This document shows positions 8,873-17,045 of a DNA stretch of 57,258 nt, in pieces. The stretch is from the NCBI GenBank assembly GCA_022448665.1, contig JAKUUO010000003.1:1-57258 (forward strand), written 5' to 3'. The stretch's first letter is position 1. Every line of letters begins with the position of its first letter. The notes beneath the pieces are model-generated. The model was not told the origin of the DNA. It saw only the letters and a list, made by a program, of their open reading frames with translations, and made no database searches. This DNA comes from Candidatus Thalassarchaeum betae (lineage in GTDB: Archaea > Thermoplasmatota > Poseidoniia > Poseidoniales > Thalassarchaeaceae). The translations under genes and the position numbers were made by a program.

Positions 8873-9835
8873 TCACAGCCCGACCATTCGTCTGTACTTG
8901 TCGGCGCGGGCGTGGTACTTCCCACGCTCGAGCGCGTAAAGTCCCGATGCGCCCAGTCCCTCGATTGTGAACGAGGCTGTCACAGTAGCGTGCAACAATG
9001 CGTTGCGCATGGTGTCGAGCTGATTCAAGGCGCCCTTGCGTCCGGCTATGTTGGCCAGCAGTGCACCGGCGAAGGAATCGCCGCATCCCGTGGGGTCAAC
9101 CAAGTCATCTGTAGGGTAGGCCGGGAGGGTGATGGTGCCGCACGGGAGGTAGGCTACCGACCCGCTACTGCCTCGCTTGACGATTAGACTGCGGGGGCCC
9201 GGTCCGGCGGCCTCACCGCCGTACAGGGCGACGCCGGAGCGAACCATATCCACGGCGCGAGAGAGGATACCGTCGCCTGCTATCGAGCAGACCTCCTCCT
9301 CGTTCAGTATCGCGACGTCAACTTTGCGCAGGGCCTCAGACAGGGTCTCGAACTCGGTCTCGATCCACAGCATGAAGGAATCCAGTGCGGTCACGGCCGC
9401 GCCGGGGCACTGGTCAAGCACGGAGACTTGGGTGCGAGGATGCGTGTTGGCGCAGAACAGGACGTCGGGGTCATTCCAGATAACGGGAATCTCGGGACTG
9501 AAGTCCTTGAGCACGTTGACATCGGTCGAAATCGTATGGACCTCTTCCATCGAGCCCTCGTATCGACCGGACCACCGGAAGGTCTGGCCGTCCCTGCGAA
9601 CGACTCCCGCTAAGTTGAGGCCGGCTTCCTCGAGAATGCTCTGGGCCTCGCTCGAGAAGTCGGTTCCGACCGCGCTGACCAGACCCACCCTAGGTGGCCT
9701 CCTAGGTTGCAGTGGCATGTGGAATACAGATGATAGCCCAGCGTGAGTGGCAGCCCCGCCGAGCAGGTCTGAGCCGCTGGCCTCGGGGGTCTCGATATCA
9801 TCGAATCCAATGCTGCCTACAATCACCATCTCCAC
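8873..9835 (-). CDS. PfkB-family sugar/nucleoside kinase
   Basis: A 320-residue ribokinase-like enzyme that phosphorylates a sugar, nucleoside or related alcohol with ATP. The C-terminal PfkB signature is clear as DPTGCGDSFAGALLANIAG, containing the anion-hole GCGD and catalytic Asp. The N terminus (GSIGFDDIETP, GGAATHAGL) matches the substrate-binding lid region. The specific substrate cannot be assigned. Its start is 4 bases past the biotin carboxylase stop, so it is probably the last gene of the CysJ-like/AccC/PfkB operon. Confidence 0.85.
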   Translation of the reverse strand: MEMVIVGSIGFDDIETPEASGSDLLGGAATHAGLSSVFHMPLQPRRPPRVGLVSAVGTDFSSEAQSILEEAGLNLAGVVRRDGQTFRWSGRYEGSMEEVHTISTDVNVLKDFSPEIPVIWNDPDVLFCANTHPRTQVSVLDQCPGAAVTALDSFMLWIETEFETLSEALRKVDVAILNEEEVCSIAGDGILSRAVDMVRSGVALYGGEAAGPGPRSLIVKRGSSGSVAYLPCGTITLPAYPTDDLVDPTGCGDSFAGALLANIAGRKGALNQLDTMRNALLHATVTASFTIEGLGASGLYALERGKYHARADKYRRMVGL

Positions 9836-9839
9836 AGCC

Positions 9840-11183
9840 TCACCTCCCGTCCAGCAGTCCTTGGTGCCCGTCGAGATATCCGACGTTCACTTCTCTATTG
9901 CGGAAGTCGGTCTCGTTCAGGATAGCCCGATGCAGGGGTATCAGGGTGTCCACTCCGATAATCAGGGTCTCGCCCAACGCTGCGTCCATCTTGGCGATGG
10001 CCTCCTCCCGTGTGGGCGCCCACACAATCAACTTGGCCAGCAGTGAGTCGAAAGAGGGTGGCATGTCGTATCCCGTGTGCGCGTGCGTGTCCACGCGCAC
10101 GCCCGGGCCGCCGGGCCAGTGGCACTCCCATATGCGGCCTGGAGATGGCTCAAGTGTGAACGGGTTCTCGGCGTTGATCCTCGTCTGGATGGCGTGCCCG
10201 CTGAGCTTGACGTCATCCTGAGAGAGGGGTAGCGATTCCCCAGCAGCCACGCGTATCCCAAGAGAGATTAGGTCGACACCGGCTATCATCTCAGTCACTG
10301 TGTGTTCAACCTGAACCCTCGGATTGACCTCAAGGAAGTAGAACTCGCCTTCGGCGTCGCGGAGGAACTCAAATGTCGCCAGTCCTTCGTAGCCTACAGC
10401 CTCGGCTCCAGCTACCACCTTTGCTCCCAACTCTTCGCGAACCTCTTCAGACAGCCATGGACCCTCTTCGATGATCTTCTGGTGCCGGCGTTGGATGGAG
10501 CAGAATCTCTCGCCGAAATGTACTGCCTTCGAGCCGTCGGCGAGAATTTGGAATTCGATGTGCTGGGCGCCTTCGATGAACTTCTCGACGAAGACCCGGT
10601 CGTCACCGAAGGCCGAGAGCGCTCGGCCCTGGCAGAGTCTCAGTGCGGCTTCGAACTCATCCGGGGAATTCACCACCTGAATCCCGATGCCACCGCCACC
10701 GGCCGCGGCCTTGATCATCACCGGGTAGCCGATGACAGCGGCTGTGCTGATGGCCTCGTCCCGATCGGACACCGGCTTGCCAGAACCCTCAGCGACTGGC
10801 AAGCCGGCCTTGACCATGGCTTCTCGGGCGGCCAGTTTGTCACCCAGCAACCTCAGCACCTCGGGCCTCGGCCCGATGAACTTGATGCCCTCCTCGGTCA
10901 GCCTCTCAGCGAAGGTAGGGTTCTCAGCGAGGAACCCATAGCCCGGGTGGACAGCATCGGCTCCAACTTCCTTGGCCGCTTCTACTATCGCCTCGATGTC
11001 CAGATAGGAGGCCAAAGGGTCGTCACGGGCGATGAAGACGCCCTCGTCGGCCAGACGCACGGGGAGCGTGAGTCGGTCGTCGCGGCCGTGAGTGACGACC
11101 GCTTCGACTCCAAGGGCGCGTAAAGAGCGCAGTATCCGCAGCGCGATTTCGCCGCGGTTCGCGATGAGTACCCGCCGGAACAT
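9840..11183 (-). CDS. accC: Biotin carboxylase subunit of an acyl-CoA (or pyruvate) carboxylase
   Basis: A 447-residue biotin carboxylase that uses ATP and bicarbonate to carboxylate biotin on a carrier protein. The N-terminal FRRVLIANRGEIALRI, the glycine-rich ATP-grasp loop KAAAGGGGIGI, the EKFIEGAQHIEFQ strand and the catalytic FLEVNPRVQVEHTVTE are all intact. ATG 11183 was chosen because it gives the standard N terminus; ATG 11228 adds 15 unmatched residues. No biotin carrier or carboxyltransferase gene is beside it, so the rest of the complex must be encoded elsewhere. It sits between the CysJ-like and PfkB genes on the same strand. Confidence 0.92.
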   Translation of the reverse strand: MFRRVLIANRGEIALRILRSLRALGVEAVVTHGRDDRLTLPVRLADEGVFIARDDPLASYLDIEAIVEAAKEVGADAVHPGYGFLAENPTFAERLTEEGIKFIGPRPEVLRLLGDKLAAREAMVKAGLPVAEGSGKPVSDRDEAISTAAVIGYPVMIKAAAGGGGIGIQVVNSPDEFEAALRLCQGRALSAFGDDRVFVEKFIEGAQHIEFQILADGSKAVHFGERFCSIQRRHQKIIEEGPWLSEEVREELGAKVVAGAEAVGYEGLATFEFLRDAEGEFYFLEVNPRVQVEHTVTEMIAGVDLISLGIRVAAGESLPLSQDDVKLSGHAIQTRINAENPFTLEPSPGRIWECHWPGGPGVRVDTHAHTGYDMPPSFDSLLAKLIVWAPTREEAIAKMDAALGETLIIGVDTLIPLHRAILNETDFRNREVNVGYLDGHQGLLDGR

Positions 11184-11235
11184 GGTGAAACCCCCTACGT
11201 GCGCGCCGTATGAGTCATGCGGATTCAAGCAGGGC

Positions 11236-12516
11236 TCAGTAGACGTCCCTGAGATATCGCTTCTCGGTCTTCATCAAGCCCGTCTCAACGTACTCCTTGG
11301 CTTCGTCGTCGGACATGCCGCCGTATTCGGCGCAGATCTCTATGAAGGTGGAATGCACGTCCTTGGCCATGTAGTTCTTATCGCCGCAGACGTAGAAGTA
11401 GCCACCACCGTCCATCCATCTCCAGATCTCCTCGCCGTGCTGCTTCATGAGGTGCTGGACGTACACCTTCTCCGGGCCTGCACGAGACCAAGCGAGGTCG
11501 TGCCGGTCGAGAACTCCATTCTCTTTCCAAGCCTCCATCTCCTCCCGGTAGAGGTACTCGCCCTCCTCGGTCCAATCGCCGAAGAACAGCCAGTTGCGCC
11601 CAGTGGCGCCGTCGATTTCGCGCTGCTGCAGGAAAGCCCTGAAAGGCGCGACACCGGTTCCTGGGCCGACCATGATGGCGTCGGTGGAGCCGTCATCGGG
11701 CAGAACGAATGAGCGGGTCGGCGACATGAACACGCCGATCTCGGTATCGCTGACCTCACAGCGTTCGGCTAGGAAGCCGGTGCACAGGCCGGTCCGGTCA
11801 CGCCCGTGGTGGTTGTATCGAACGATGGCGACGGTCAGGTGTACGGTACCCGGTTCGTGGTCGGGGCTGCTTGCTATCGAGTAGAGTCGCGGCTTCAGCC
11901 GGTCCATCCCATCGATGAGTTGCTGGGGGGTGAATCCTATGTGGCCGAAGTCGGAGAGAGCGTCGATGTAGTCGCGCGACCAGATGTAGTCCTCCATCGC
12001 CTTGGAATCTGCAGTGAGTTCGTTCCAGAGAGTTTCGGCGGGGTCGCTGGCGGAGCCTATCTCGGAGTATCCCTCGGGGATGTCCTCATCCACTCCACTA
12101 CCTTCCCAATCCATCAGGAGAGAGCCGTCGTCTGAGGATACGCGCTGTCGCTTTACGATGCGAATCTCGATAGTGCCTGCATCGGAGGACAGCCGAGGGC
12201 CTAGTGCTCCGACCCACTTCTTCGACGTGCGGTGAATTTCATAGCGGTCTGTGAGTGCCTCGCGCAGGTTGCACGCCCCCAAGTGAGTCTCGACCTCCTC
12301 GTCTCCCGAGAAGTTGCACATGGAGAGGACCTCGTCGACCAGTTCTGGCGGGCATCTTGGAATCACACCGATGGCATCGCCCGCCTTGTACTCCAATTCG
12401 GAGTCGCCCAAGTCAATGACGACGTGGTGGGTCTCCTTGCGTGATCCCTCTCCATTGAGAACATAGTTCTCATTGAGTTTGGACGAGTATGGATTCTTCG
12501 CGCTCCAGTCTGGCAT
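11236..12516 (-). CDS. CysJ/P450-reductase-like FAD-NADPH flavoreductase lacking the flavodoxin domain
   Basis: A 426-residue diflavin-reductase-type protein with only the connecting, FAD and NADPH modules. PRLYSIASSP binds FAD, GLCTGFLA is the second FAD loop, GPGTGVAPFRAFLQQR binds the NADPH pyrophosphate, and YFYVCGDKNYMAKDVH plus the final RYLRDVY are the conserved C-terminal parts. It resembles the sulfite reductase alpha subunit or P450 reductase with the FMN flavodoxin domain missing. The electron acceptor must be a separate protein. It is the first gene of the run leading into accC; an inverted repeat lies just before its start. Confidence 0.85.
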   Translation of the reverse strand: MPDWSAKNPYSSKLNENYVLNGEGSRKETHHVVIDLGDSELEYKAGDAIGVIPRCPPELVDEVLSMCNFSGDEEVETHLGACNLREALTDRYEIHRTSKKWVGALGPRLSSDAGTIEIRIVKRQRVSSDDGSLLMDWEGSGVDEDIPEGYSEIGSASDPAETLWNELTADSKAMEDYIWSRDYIDALSDFGHIGFTPQQLIDGMDRLKPRLYSIASSPDHEPGTVHLTVAIVRYNHHGRDRTGLCTGFLAERCEVSDTEIGVFMSPTRSFVLPDDGSTDAIMVGPGTGVAPFRAFLQQREIDGATGRNWLFFGDWTEEGEYLYREEMEAWKENGVLDRHDLAWSRAGPEKVYVQHLMKQHGEEIWRWMDGGGYFYVCGDKNYMAKDVHSTFIEICAEYGGMSDDEAKEYVETGLMKTEKRYLRDVY

Positions 12517-12518
12517 GT

Positions 12519-12544
12519 CGAGGCCCCGAAATCTTCAGGCCTCG
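12519..12544. promoter_or_regulatory. Inverted repeat immediately upstream of the CysJ-like gene
   Basis: CGAGGCC (12519-12525) and GGCCTCG (12538-12544) form a perfect 7-bp inverted repeat with a 12-base spacer, starting 2 bases upstream of the CysJ-like start codon. It is suited to an operator or a 5' leader hairpin, but a single occurrence gives only weak support. Confidence 0.3.
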
Positions 12545-12609
12545 CGAAACACGGCCTGTTTATGAAGAAATGCTGAACGGAGACAGTCGCGGTTCTGACG
12601 GGGCAGGCG

Positions 12610-13437
12610 ATGAGGTCAAGTCATGAGCCTCCATCGGGGTTCGTGGCGCGCATTGACTTCCTCGGCACCGGCAACGCGTTCTCCCCTCCGGGGCGCATGC
12701 ACGCCCTGATACTGCTGGATGGCCACGTGTTGGTGGACACGCCCCCCACAGTCTTGTTCCAGCTCCAGCGCGCCGGAGCCTCACCGGCCGACATCGAACA
12801 TCTGCTGTTCACCCACTGGCACGCGGATCACACATTCGGTTTCCCCTTCCTCCTGCTTGAGCGGCAACATGTCTCCGATCCGGATTCCACTCGCGCACTC
12901 AGCGTGCATCTGAGACCCGGCGGCAGAGACATCCTGGGCCTGCTGTGCAGAATGGGTTTCCCAGGCAGTTTGGACGCCGCCCTCGAAGGGAGGGTGAACT
13001 GGTCGGAATCTGAATCTGGAGAGTTGGTAGGAACCGAGTGGAGCTTTGAGAGGTTCCCGGTCTGCCACACTCCCGAGACAGACCCACATGGATACGAGTT
13101 GGTCCACTCGAGTGGTTTTCGCCTTCTCCACTGCGGGGACTCGGGGCCGTGCGAAGGGATTGAGCAACGGGCGGCAAACGCCGATGCCGTCTTGCTCGAG
13201 ATGGGCATTCCGGACTTCGTCAATAGTCCGCACCACCACACCCCTTCGGACGTCATCTCCTTTGCACAGAGATACCCGGACGTCTTGGTGCTGGTAACTC
13301 ACAACTTCGCCAGCGGTGCGGGCATCGAGGAAGGTTTTCCGATGCCCGAGCTTCCGGACTTCGTACACCAGCTGGAAGACGGGGATGCCTTGATTATCGG
13401 CAAGGATGGTTCGATTTCCCTTGATAGTTATTCTTGA
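12610..13437 (+). CDS. Metallo-beta-lactamase-fold hydrolase (RNase Z / phosphodiesterase-like)
   Basis: A 275-residue single-domain MBL-fold protein. The zinc motif THWHADHTFG is near residue 75, HCGDSG supplies the later His/Asp near 176, and THNF near 235 the last His. IDFLGTGNAFSPPGR at the N terminus resembles RNase Z and the cyclic-nucleotide phosphodiesterase-like group. Substrate is not assignable: it lacks the extended exosite arm of tRNase Z that I would look for. ATG 12610 was kept as the start; GTG 12643 would also give a good N terminus. Confidence 0.8.
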   Translation: MRSSHEPPSGFVARIDFLGTGNAFSPPGRMHALILLDGHVLVDTPPTVLFQLQRAGASPADIEHLLFTHWHADHTFGFPFLLLERQHVSDPDSTRALSVHLRPGGRDILGLLCRMGFPGSLDAALEGRVNWSESESGELVGTEWSFERFPVCHTPETDPHGYELVHSSGFRLLHCGDSGPCEGIEQRAANADAVLLEMGIPDFVNSPHHHTPSDVISFAQRYPDVLVLVTHNFASGAGIEEGFPMPELPDFVHQLEDGDALIIGKDGSISLDSYS

Positions 13438-13833
13438 GGAAATATATCTTGGTTTATATTGCCATTTCGAAATCCTTCGAATTGGATGTCATCGGGGCGA
13501 CTCCGGAGGTCTCTATGAACGTCACGACGAGATCTATTTGGAAGTGAATGGTTTCGAATCTTGATGAAGTATCATCAGGTCTAGAGATGTATTTTCCACA
13601 CCGCATATCTGAACAATAAATCGATGTACTGAGGATAAGTCAAGAAGTCCGATTGTGGTGCTGTCGAAACATCTCTTTCAGAGCTCTTCGAGAAAGGAAA
13701 AACAAGTCGCTGCCGAAATTAATCGGACAGTCTTATTACCTCTGACGGCCTCGCTGAGATTCCGCGTTAGCCGGCACCTACTCCTATGAGTAAGATGGGG
13801 GGCTGGAGACCGCTTGACCCGTGGTGAAAGAAA
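13438..13833. other. AT-rich gene-free region upstream of orc1/cdc6, candidate replication origin
   Basis: No coding sequence is seen in these 396 bases, which are visibly richer in A and T than the flanks. AATATA (13441-13446) and TATATT (13455-13460) form an inverted AT-rich patch suited to duplex unwinding. TTCGAA occurs three times within about 100 bases (near 13467, 13478 and 13553). GTCCGATT (13647-13654) and AATCGGAC (13721-13728) are a perfect 8-bp inverted pair 66 bases apart. Archaeal origins commonly lie next to orc1/cdc6 with inverted origin-recognition boxes, hence the call. I did not find a convincing match to published ORB consensus sequences. Confidence 0.45.
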
Positions 13834-15072
13834 ATGGACGGAAACATTTTCGAAAAAATCCTAGGGCAAGACAGTCTCTTCATCGACAGGAAGGCTTTCG
13901 ACCACGCATTCGAGCCTTCCAACCTCCCACACCGCGATCACGAGGTCGAGGCCCTGGTTAGAAATCTGGTCGATGCGCTCAACGGCCACATACCCTCGAA
14001 CATGCTACTCTACGGTGTCCCCGGATCTGGCAAGACCGTGGTCACGAGATTCGTCCTAGGGCAGCTCCTCGACAAGGGAGTCGAGATGGGTCAGCCAGTC
14101 CAGACCTACGAGATCAACTGCCGCAATGTCGACACCAAGTATCGCGTGGTCCAGACCATCGCGAGCCAACTAGCCAGGCGGGGGGATACCCCCATCCCGT
14201 TCACAGGCTGGCCCACCGACAGAGTCCTCGAGACGCTGATATACAGGATGGACAGAGCTACTGGAGTGCACATCATCGTGCTCGATGAGATCGACAACCT
14301 CGTCTCTAGGGCTGGCGACGATCTACTCTACAACCTCACCAGCCTCAATACCGTTCTGAGAAATGCCCGATGCTGCATCATAGGCATCAGCAACGATCTC
14401 CACTTCACTCAACAGTTGGACCCCAGAGTCAGTTCGAGACTGAGTCAGGAGGATCTCGTCTTCCATCCATACGGGGCGCTCGAGATACAGGATATCCTGA
14501 ACGAGCGGGTCGAGACCGGTCTGCGCGAAGACGTGTTGGAAGGAGGTGTGCTTGAGCTATGCGCGGCCTTGGCGGCCCAGGAACACGGTGATGCCCGCAG
14601 GGCGCTCGACCTTCTGCGCATCTCTGTTCAGAAAGCGGAGCAGAGGGCTCAGGCGAGGGTCGACCCCAAGCATGTGAGATTGGCTCAGAGTCAACTGGAG
14701 TATGATCAGGTCACTCCTGTTCTGAAGTCATTACCACTGCATCAGAAAGTGGTCCTGTTCGCGATTATCCTGAACGAGGAGAACGGACTGAGGAACATCT
14801 CGACAGGTGAGGTTTACCGAACCTACGCGGACGCGTGCATGAAGATCGGCGTCGAGCCACTCACTCCTAGGAGAATCTCAAGCCTGCTGAACGAGCTCGA
14901 CACACTCGGCTTGATCATGGCCAGGAACGTGAGTAAGGGCAGGGGCGGCAGGAGCAAGCAGGTCAACTCGGCCATCCCGAAGGCGATAGACGCCATCGGC
15001 ACGATGAGTGGGAGTGAGCCGCTGATCGGCGAGGCGGCTCTCGGCAGATACACACTGCAGGGCCAACTCTGA
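13834..15072 (+). CDS. cdc6: Orc1/Cdc6 replication initiator
   Basis: A 412-residue AAA+ initiator that binds origin DNA and loads MCM. Walker A is GVPGSGKT near residue 62, Walker B IIVLDEID near 149, sensor 1 GISND near 188, and the C-terminal third (about 300-405) is the winged-helix DNA-binding domain, including PLTPRRISSLLNELDTLGLI. The length is typical of archaeal Orc1/Cdc6. GGTGA sits about 8 bases before ATG 13834. The long AT-rich region just upstream fits the usual origin-initiator arrangement. Confidence 0.95.
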   Translation: MDGNIFEKILGQDSLFIDRKAFDHAFEPSNLPHRDHEVEALVRNLVDALNGHIPSNMLLYGVPGSGKTVVTRFVLGQLLDKGVEMGQPVQTYEINCRNVDTKYRVVQTIASQLARRGDTPIPFTGWPTDRVLETLIYRMDRATGVHIIVLDEIDNLVSRAGDDLLYNLTSLNTVLRNARCCIIGISNDLHFTQQLDPRVSSRLSQEDLVFHPYGALEIQDILNERVETGLREDVLEGGVLELCAALAAQEHGDARRALDLLRISVQKAEQRAQARVDPKHVRLAQSQLEYDQVTPVLKSLPLHQKVVLFAIILNEENGLRNISTGEVYRTYADACMKIGVEPLTPRRISSLLNELDTLGLIMARNVSKGRGGRSKQVNSAIPKAIDAIGTMSGSEPLIGEAALGRYTLQGQL

Positions 15073-15096
15073 GAACCTCGTCTGCCCTCAGACAAT

Positions 15097-15105
15097 CGTT
15101 ATACC
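15097..15105 (+). promoter_or_regulatory. TATA-like element for the 178-residue membrane protein
   Basis: CGTTATACC is centred about 27 bases before ATG 15128, the distance expected for a leaderless archaeal transcript. This supports that start codon. Confidence 0.45.
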
Positions 15106-15127
15106 GAAAGGGAAGGTCGCCGGGCCG

Positions 15128-15664
15128 ATGTCCATGGTAGACTCAGAGTGGGGCAGTGCCCTGACTAGACCCAGCAGCACCGCGTCGAGCGCTGCAATAA
15201 TGCTGGGCGTCTGGGTCATCACCCTGACCGTGATCAATCTGGTTTCGGGAGCCTATTCCCCTGGATTCAAGGTGCTGTGGATCGGCTTCATCAGCGGTGA
15301 GCACGGCACATCGAACATCGCGCATGATGGGGTGTCAGTAGTGCTCGACGACGTCGTCTTCGGCCTGCTCGGGATAGTGCTGCTCGCCTTGGGCAGCATG
15401 GGCATGAGCAAGGCCGTTGAGGGTGGCATCGCAGCCTGGGCTGGAGGCATCCCGCAGGGCCCAGTCATCTCCAGCCTGTTTTCCTCCGAAGGTGGCACCA
15501 GCAGGACTCTGGCTAGCTGGCTCATCCTACTGGGCCTGACGTTCTACTTGTACTGGAACATGTTTGTGCAGATCGCGTGGGTGGACCCGGGCGTCTACGC
15601 CGTGATGGTCGTGTTCGTCAGCTTCGGTTTCGGCATCCACACCATGGCTGATGCCGAGTCCTGA
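15128..15664 (+). CDS. Four-helix membrane protein of unknown function
   Basis: A 178-residue protein with four predicted membrane segments at about residues 21-41, 76-97, 125-145 and 155-172. The loop after helix 1 carries FISGEHGTSNIAHDGVSVV. No motif of a known transporter or enzyme is recognised. A TATA-like element about 27 bases upstream suggests a separate promoter rather than read-through from cdc6. Its stop is 1 base from the convergent CoA-biosynthesis gene. Confidence 0.65.
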   Translation: MSMVDSEWGSALTRPSSTASSAAIMLGVWVITLTVINLVSGAYSPGFKVLWIGFISGEHGTSNIAHDGVSVVLDDVVFGLLGIVLLALGSMGMSKAVEGGIAAWAGGIPQGPVISSLFSSEGGTSRTLASWLILLGLTFYLYWNMFVQIAWVDPGVYAVMVVFVSFGFGIHTMADAES

Positions 15665-15665
15665 C

Positions 15666-16682
15666 TCAGCTGGCCGGTCTGAAACCACTCAGCAGCCTGC
15701 GGCAGCGCTGCTTGGCTTCTTCGCTGCACCATCTGACGACGACGCCCTTGCCGGGCTGTCCGTAGAGCACTACCGAATCCAGCGGAGCGAGGGGGTGCAG
15801 CAGCAGGGGAGCTAAGTCCTCCTCACCATCTACTTCGATGAGATGGGTCGTTCGGTCTTCGATCCAAGAAGATACGGCGTGCTCGCAGGCTTCCAGTAGA
15901 GAGGGTGTGAGAGAACCGGCGGGGCTCTCGCATTGCAAGGTGCCATCATAGACCGAAGGGTCAATTCCATCGGCGCCCTCCCAAGGCTCTCTTCTTGTGC
16001 ATCCGTCAATCAAGGCGATGTCGGCAGGTCGGTCGAGGTCCTGCAGAGCGCGGACGGTCACATCACCCACAGCGATCGTCGGTCCCCATTCCCCTTCGAT
16101 ATTGGCTATCACTTTGGACATGGCTATCGAAGGGTCGTCCTCGGGACCCGGTACCAATTGACCGAAGGGATCCTTGAGTTCGGCTTCGACCTCGGGGGTC
16201 AGAATGATCCTGCCCTGTCTGACCGAGTCCGGAATCCAAGGCAGTCCCTCACGGTCAATCTCTCCATTCCTGACTCTAGTGCTCGAAATTGGATTACCGT
16301 CCCAGGCATCGACATGCTCGACAGTGATAATAGCGAGTTCGTCGAGTCCGTTGTTACCCCTAATCTGGTTGATTCGCTCGCACTCCAAACGAGTCTCTGC
16401 AGTGCAGACGATAGCGGAAGCGCTCTCATGAGTCGGGGCGGGACCGTGCTTGTCATCGAGGACGTGCATGCTGACTCTTTCTGCAAATTGCCCGAGCGCT
16501 TTCCTCATCTCACCAGTGCGGGTATCCCACGAGTTGATGCGGGGATCCTTCTTTGCAGCTCTAGAATCGGAGGTCAGCCAGACCTCTAGCAACCTGCACT
16601 CGGAGAGGGCCGTCTGAATCAGAGATAGGTGCCCGGTATGGAAGCGGTCGAATGTGCCGCCGATGAGACCGACGCTGTGCAT
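15666..16682 (-). CDS. Bifunctional phosphopantetheine adenylyltransferase / GTP-dependent dephospho-CoA kinase
   Basis: A 338-residue fusion of the two last enzymes of CoA synthesis. Residues 1 to about 150 are the nucleotidyltransferase (archaeal PPAT, COG1019 type), with the HxGH-class motif in GGTFDRFHTGHLSLI and the late SSTRVRNGEI. Residues about 180-338 match DUF359, now known as the archaeal GTP-dependent dephospho-CoA kinase: LKDPFGQLVPG, IAVGDVT, ALIDGCTRRE, VDGEEDLAPLLL and VVLYGQPGKGVVV are its hallmarks. Together they would turn 4'-phosphopantetheine into CoA. ATG 16682 gives the canonical start; a longer frame to 16817 adds 45 unmatched residues. A structured gene-free region lies upstream. 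Confidence 0.88.
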   Translation of the reverse strand: MHSVGLIGGTFDRFHTGHLSLIQTALSECRLLEVWLTSDSRAAKKDPRINSWDTRTGEMRKALGQFAERVSMHVLDDKHGPAPTHESASAIVCTAETRLECERINQIRGNNGLDELAIITVEHVDAWDGNPISSTRVRNGEIDREGLPWIPDSVRQGRIILTPEVEAELKDPFGQLVPGPEDDPSIAMSKVIANIEGEWGPTIAVGDVTVRALQDLDRPADIALIDGCTRREPWEGADGIDPSVYDGTLQCESPAGSLTPSLLEACEHAVSSWIEDRTTHLIEVDGEEDLAPLLLHPLAPLDSVVLYGQPGKGVVVRWCSEEAKQRCRRLLSGFRPAS

Positions 16683-16727
16683 TCGAATTCCCGCCTCGTT
16701 TATTGCTCCGGATTGAGATGTGTGCCC

Positions 16728-17015
16728 CGGGGCGTAACGGCGGCCTTCACAGCTTGGCTCAGGCGCCTGACCCACCCCGGGACGTCTGTCGAACTGTGGG
16801 GTAGTCCCTTGAGTCATTCCTTCCGGTCATCCGGGGACCTAACACAATCCGGCCACTTGTTTTGCTCCAGTGATCATACCGTTGTAGTCGGTCACACTGG
16901 TCTTCGACAAGTGGTGACCCGACCTTGGTACCGTGGTTCATCCTATTCCTCCAGCGGGGGGCTTCGTCGACACGGTGTTGCAGGTCGGGCATACATCGGC
17001 CACCGGAGGTGGTCA
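16728..17015 (+). ncRNA. Probable structured RNA, identity unknown
   Basis: The 363 bases between the CoA-synthesis gene and the 874-residue gene contain no convincing gene but several strong hairpins: 16853-16860 with 16907-16914 (8 bp), enclosing 16867-16872 with 16895-16900 (6 bp) and 16878-16881 with 16889-16892 (4 bp); 16918-16925 with 16982-16989 (8 bp), enclosing 16930-16935 with 16971-16976 (6 bp); 17000-17004 with 17008-17012; 16804-16808 with 16834-16838; 16771-16775 with 16796-16800. Two G-U extensions (16852-16915 and CCTCC/GGGGG near 16948-16960) form only as plus-strand RNA. CGTTTATTGC at 16697-16706 could be its TATA box, giving a start near 16728. The ends are estimates. It may instead be a leader of the minus-strand CoA gene. 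Confidence 0.45.
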
Positions 17016-17045
17016 AGAACCCCTCGGTCTGTGAATTGAGGGCCT

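Noticed and set aside
16629..17039. A 136-residue open frame on the plus strand over the structured gap
   Set aside because: It overlaps the start of the CoA-synthesis gene on the other strand, has no domain-like pattern and is rich in Arg/Ser/Gly as expected of a GC-rich spurious frame.
16683..17045. SRP RNA or RNase P RNA in the structured gap
   Set aside because: A CCGGAAGG stretch on the minus strand recalls SRP helix 8, but the obligatory AGCAG partner is absent and the hairpins do not form the SRP rod. RNase P core blocks are also missing on both strands.
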